Positions 63,925-64,000 of a DNA stretch of 64,000 nt are shown here, one piece after another. How positions within the stretch are numbered: position 1 is the first letter of the stretch; each line of letters begins with the position of its first letter. This stretch comes from Malurus cyaneus samueli (Eukaryota > Chordata > Aves > Passeriformes > Maluridae). The notes under the pieces were generated by a model. That model was not told the DNA's origin, searched no databases, and saw only the letters and a list, made by a program, of their open reading frames with translations. The DNA lies in contig CM019220.1 of NCBI GenBank assembly GCA_009741485.1, positions 2,319,625 through 2,383,624 of the forward strand. Reading direction: 5' to 3'. The position numbers and the translations under genes were made by a program.

Positions 63925-64000
63925 GAAATTGCAGAATTATTAATGTTGGAAAAGACCTCTGAGATGATCCAATCCAACCCTTGACCAGTCACCACCTTGT
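63925..64000 (-). mobile_element. CR1-type fragment, cut by the window edge
   Basis: Antisense start of a repeat: GCAGAATTATTAATGTTGGA, AAAGACCTCTGAGATGATCC, AATCCAACCCTTGACCAGTC. The CCAACCCTTGACC-type continuation recalls subfamilies with a 3' end different from the other copies here. Confidence 0.75.

Larger units (their letters stand above)
17394..64000 (+). other. GTDC1: GTDC1 downstream intron, running to the window edge
   Basis: No further GTDC1 exon is recognisable after 17393. The HIVWPHRWEHD, HEFFGVAMLEA and FMPKHK segments of the downstream protein were sought without success. The stretch therefore appears to be a single intron of at least 46.6 kb. It contains about 16 CR1 fragments in both orientations, two MIR-like SINE fragments, long poly-T tracts, a single-N gap at 46008 and several AT-rich, repeat-poor blocks. 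Open frames are short and scattered evenly on both strands, as expected by chance in intron sequence. A nested gene or unrecognised small RNA is possible but I cannot support one. Confidence 0.75.

Overview
The window is 64 kb of vertebrate nuclear DNA, almost certainly from a bird. It carries about 20 fragments of the CR1 LINE. Their 3' ends show the avian form, with CCTTCCAACCCAAACCATTC followed by ATTCTGTGAT-type ends. The background is AT-rich, with no bacterial-style gene packing and no CRISPR array or operon. Two or three assembly gaps (runs of N) indicate a scaffolded draft.

One gene is supported: GTDC1, also called QTMAN, the tRNA-queuosine mannosyltransferase, on the + strand. Two consecutive internal coding exons are visible at 13760-13927 (168 nt) and 17220-17393 (174 nt). 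Both have consensus splice sites, and their split codons join correctly (TG|T = Cys). They encode the conserved N-terminal (DUF3524-type) half of the protein. The start codon, first coding exon and C-terminal glycosyltransferase exons were not found, so they probably lie outside. Everything else reads as intron: at least 13.7 kb upstream, 3.3 kb between the exons, and 46.6 kb downstream to the window edge.

Layout: 1-13.7 kb is intron, with a 95-bp duplication around a single N at the very start, a tandem-octamer/CpG cluster at 1.3 kb, a 25-N gap at 3976 and three CR1 copies. 13.7-17.4 kb holds the two exons and two CR1 copies. 17.4-31 kb is CR1-rich intron, with a mammalian-wide-type MIR SINE and a GC-richer block at 21.5-22.4 kb. 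31-46 kb is repeat-poor, AT-rich intron with homeodomain/POU-like motifs. 46-64 kb is intron with a second MIR and a further set of CR1 copies. The other open frames are short and unrecognised, and many lie over CR1.

The points most worth a second look are: (1) both GTDC1 exons are symmetric (phase 2-2), and each is flanked by inverted CR1 copies, a layout compatible with exon skipping or back-splicing; (2) there are several CpG-retaining, motif-dense intronic islands that look like conserved regulatory elements, especially the tandem octamer at 1350; (3) the start of the window carries a probable false duplication. I found no clear evidence of an undescribed multi-gene system.
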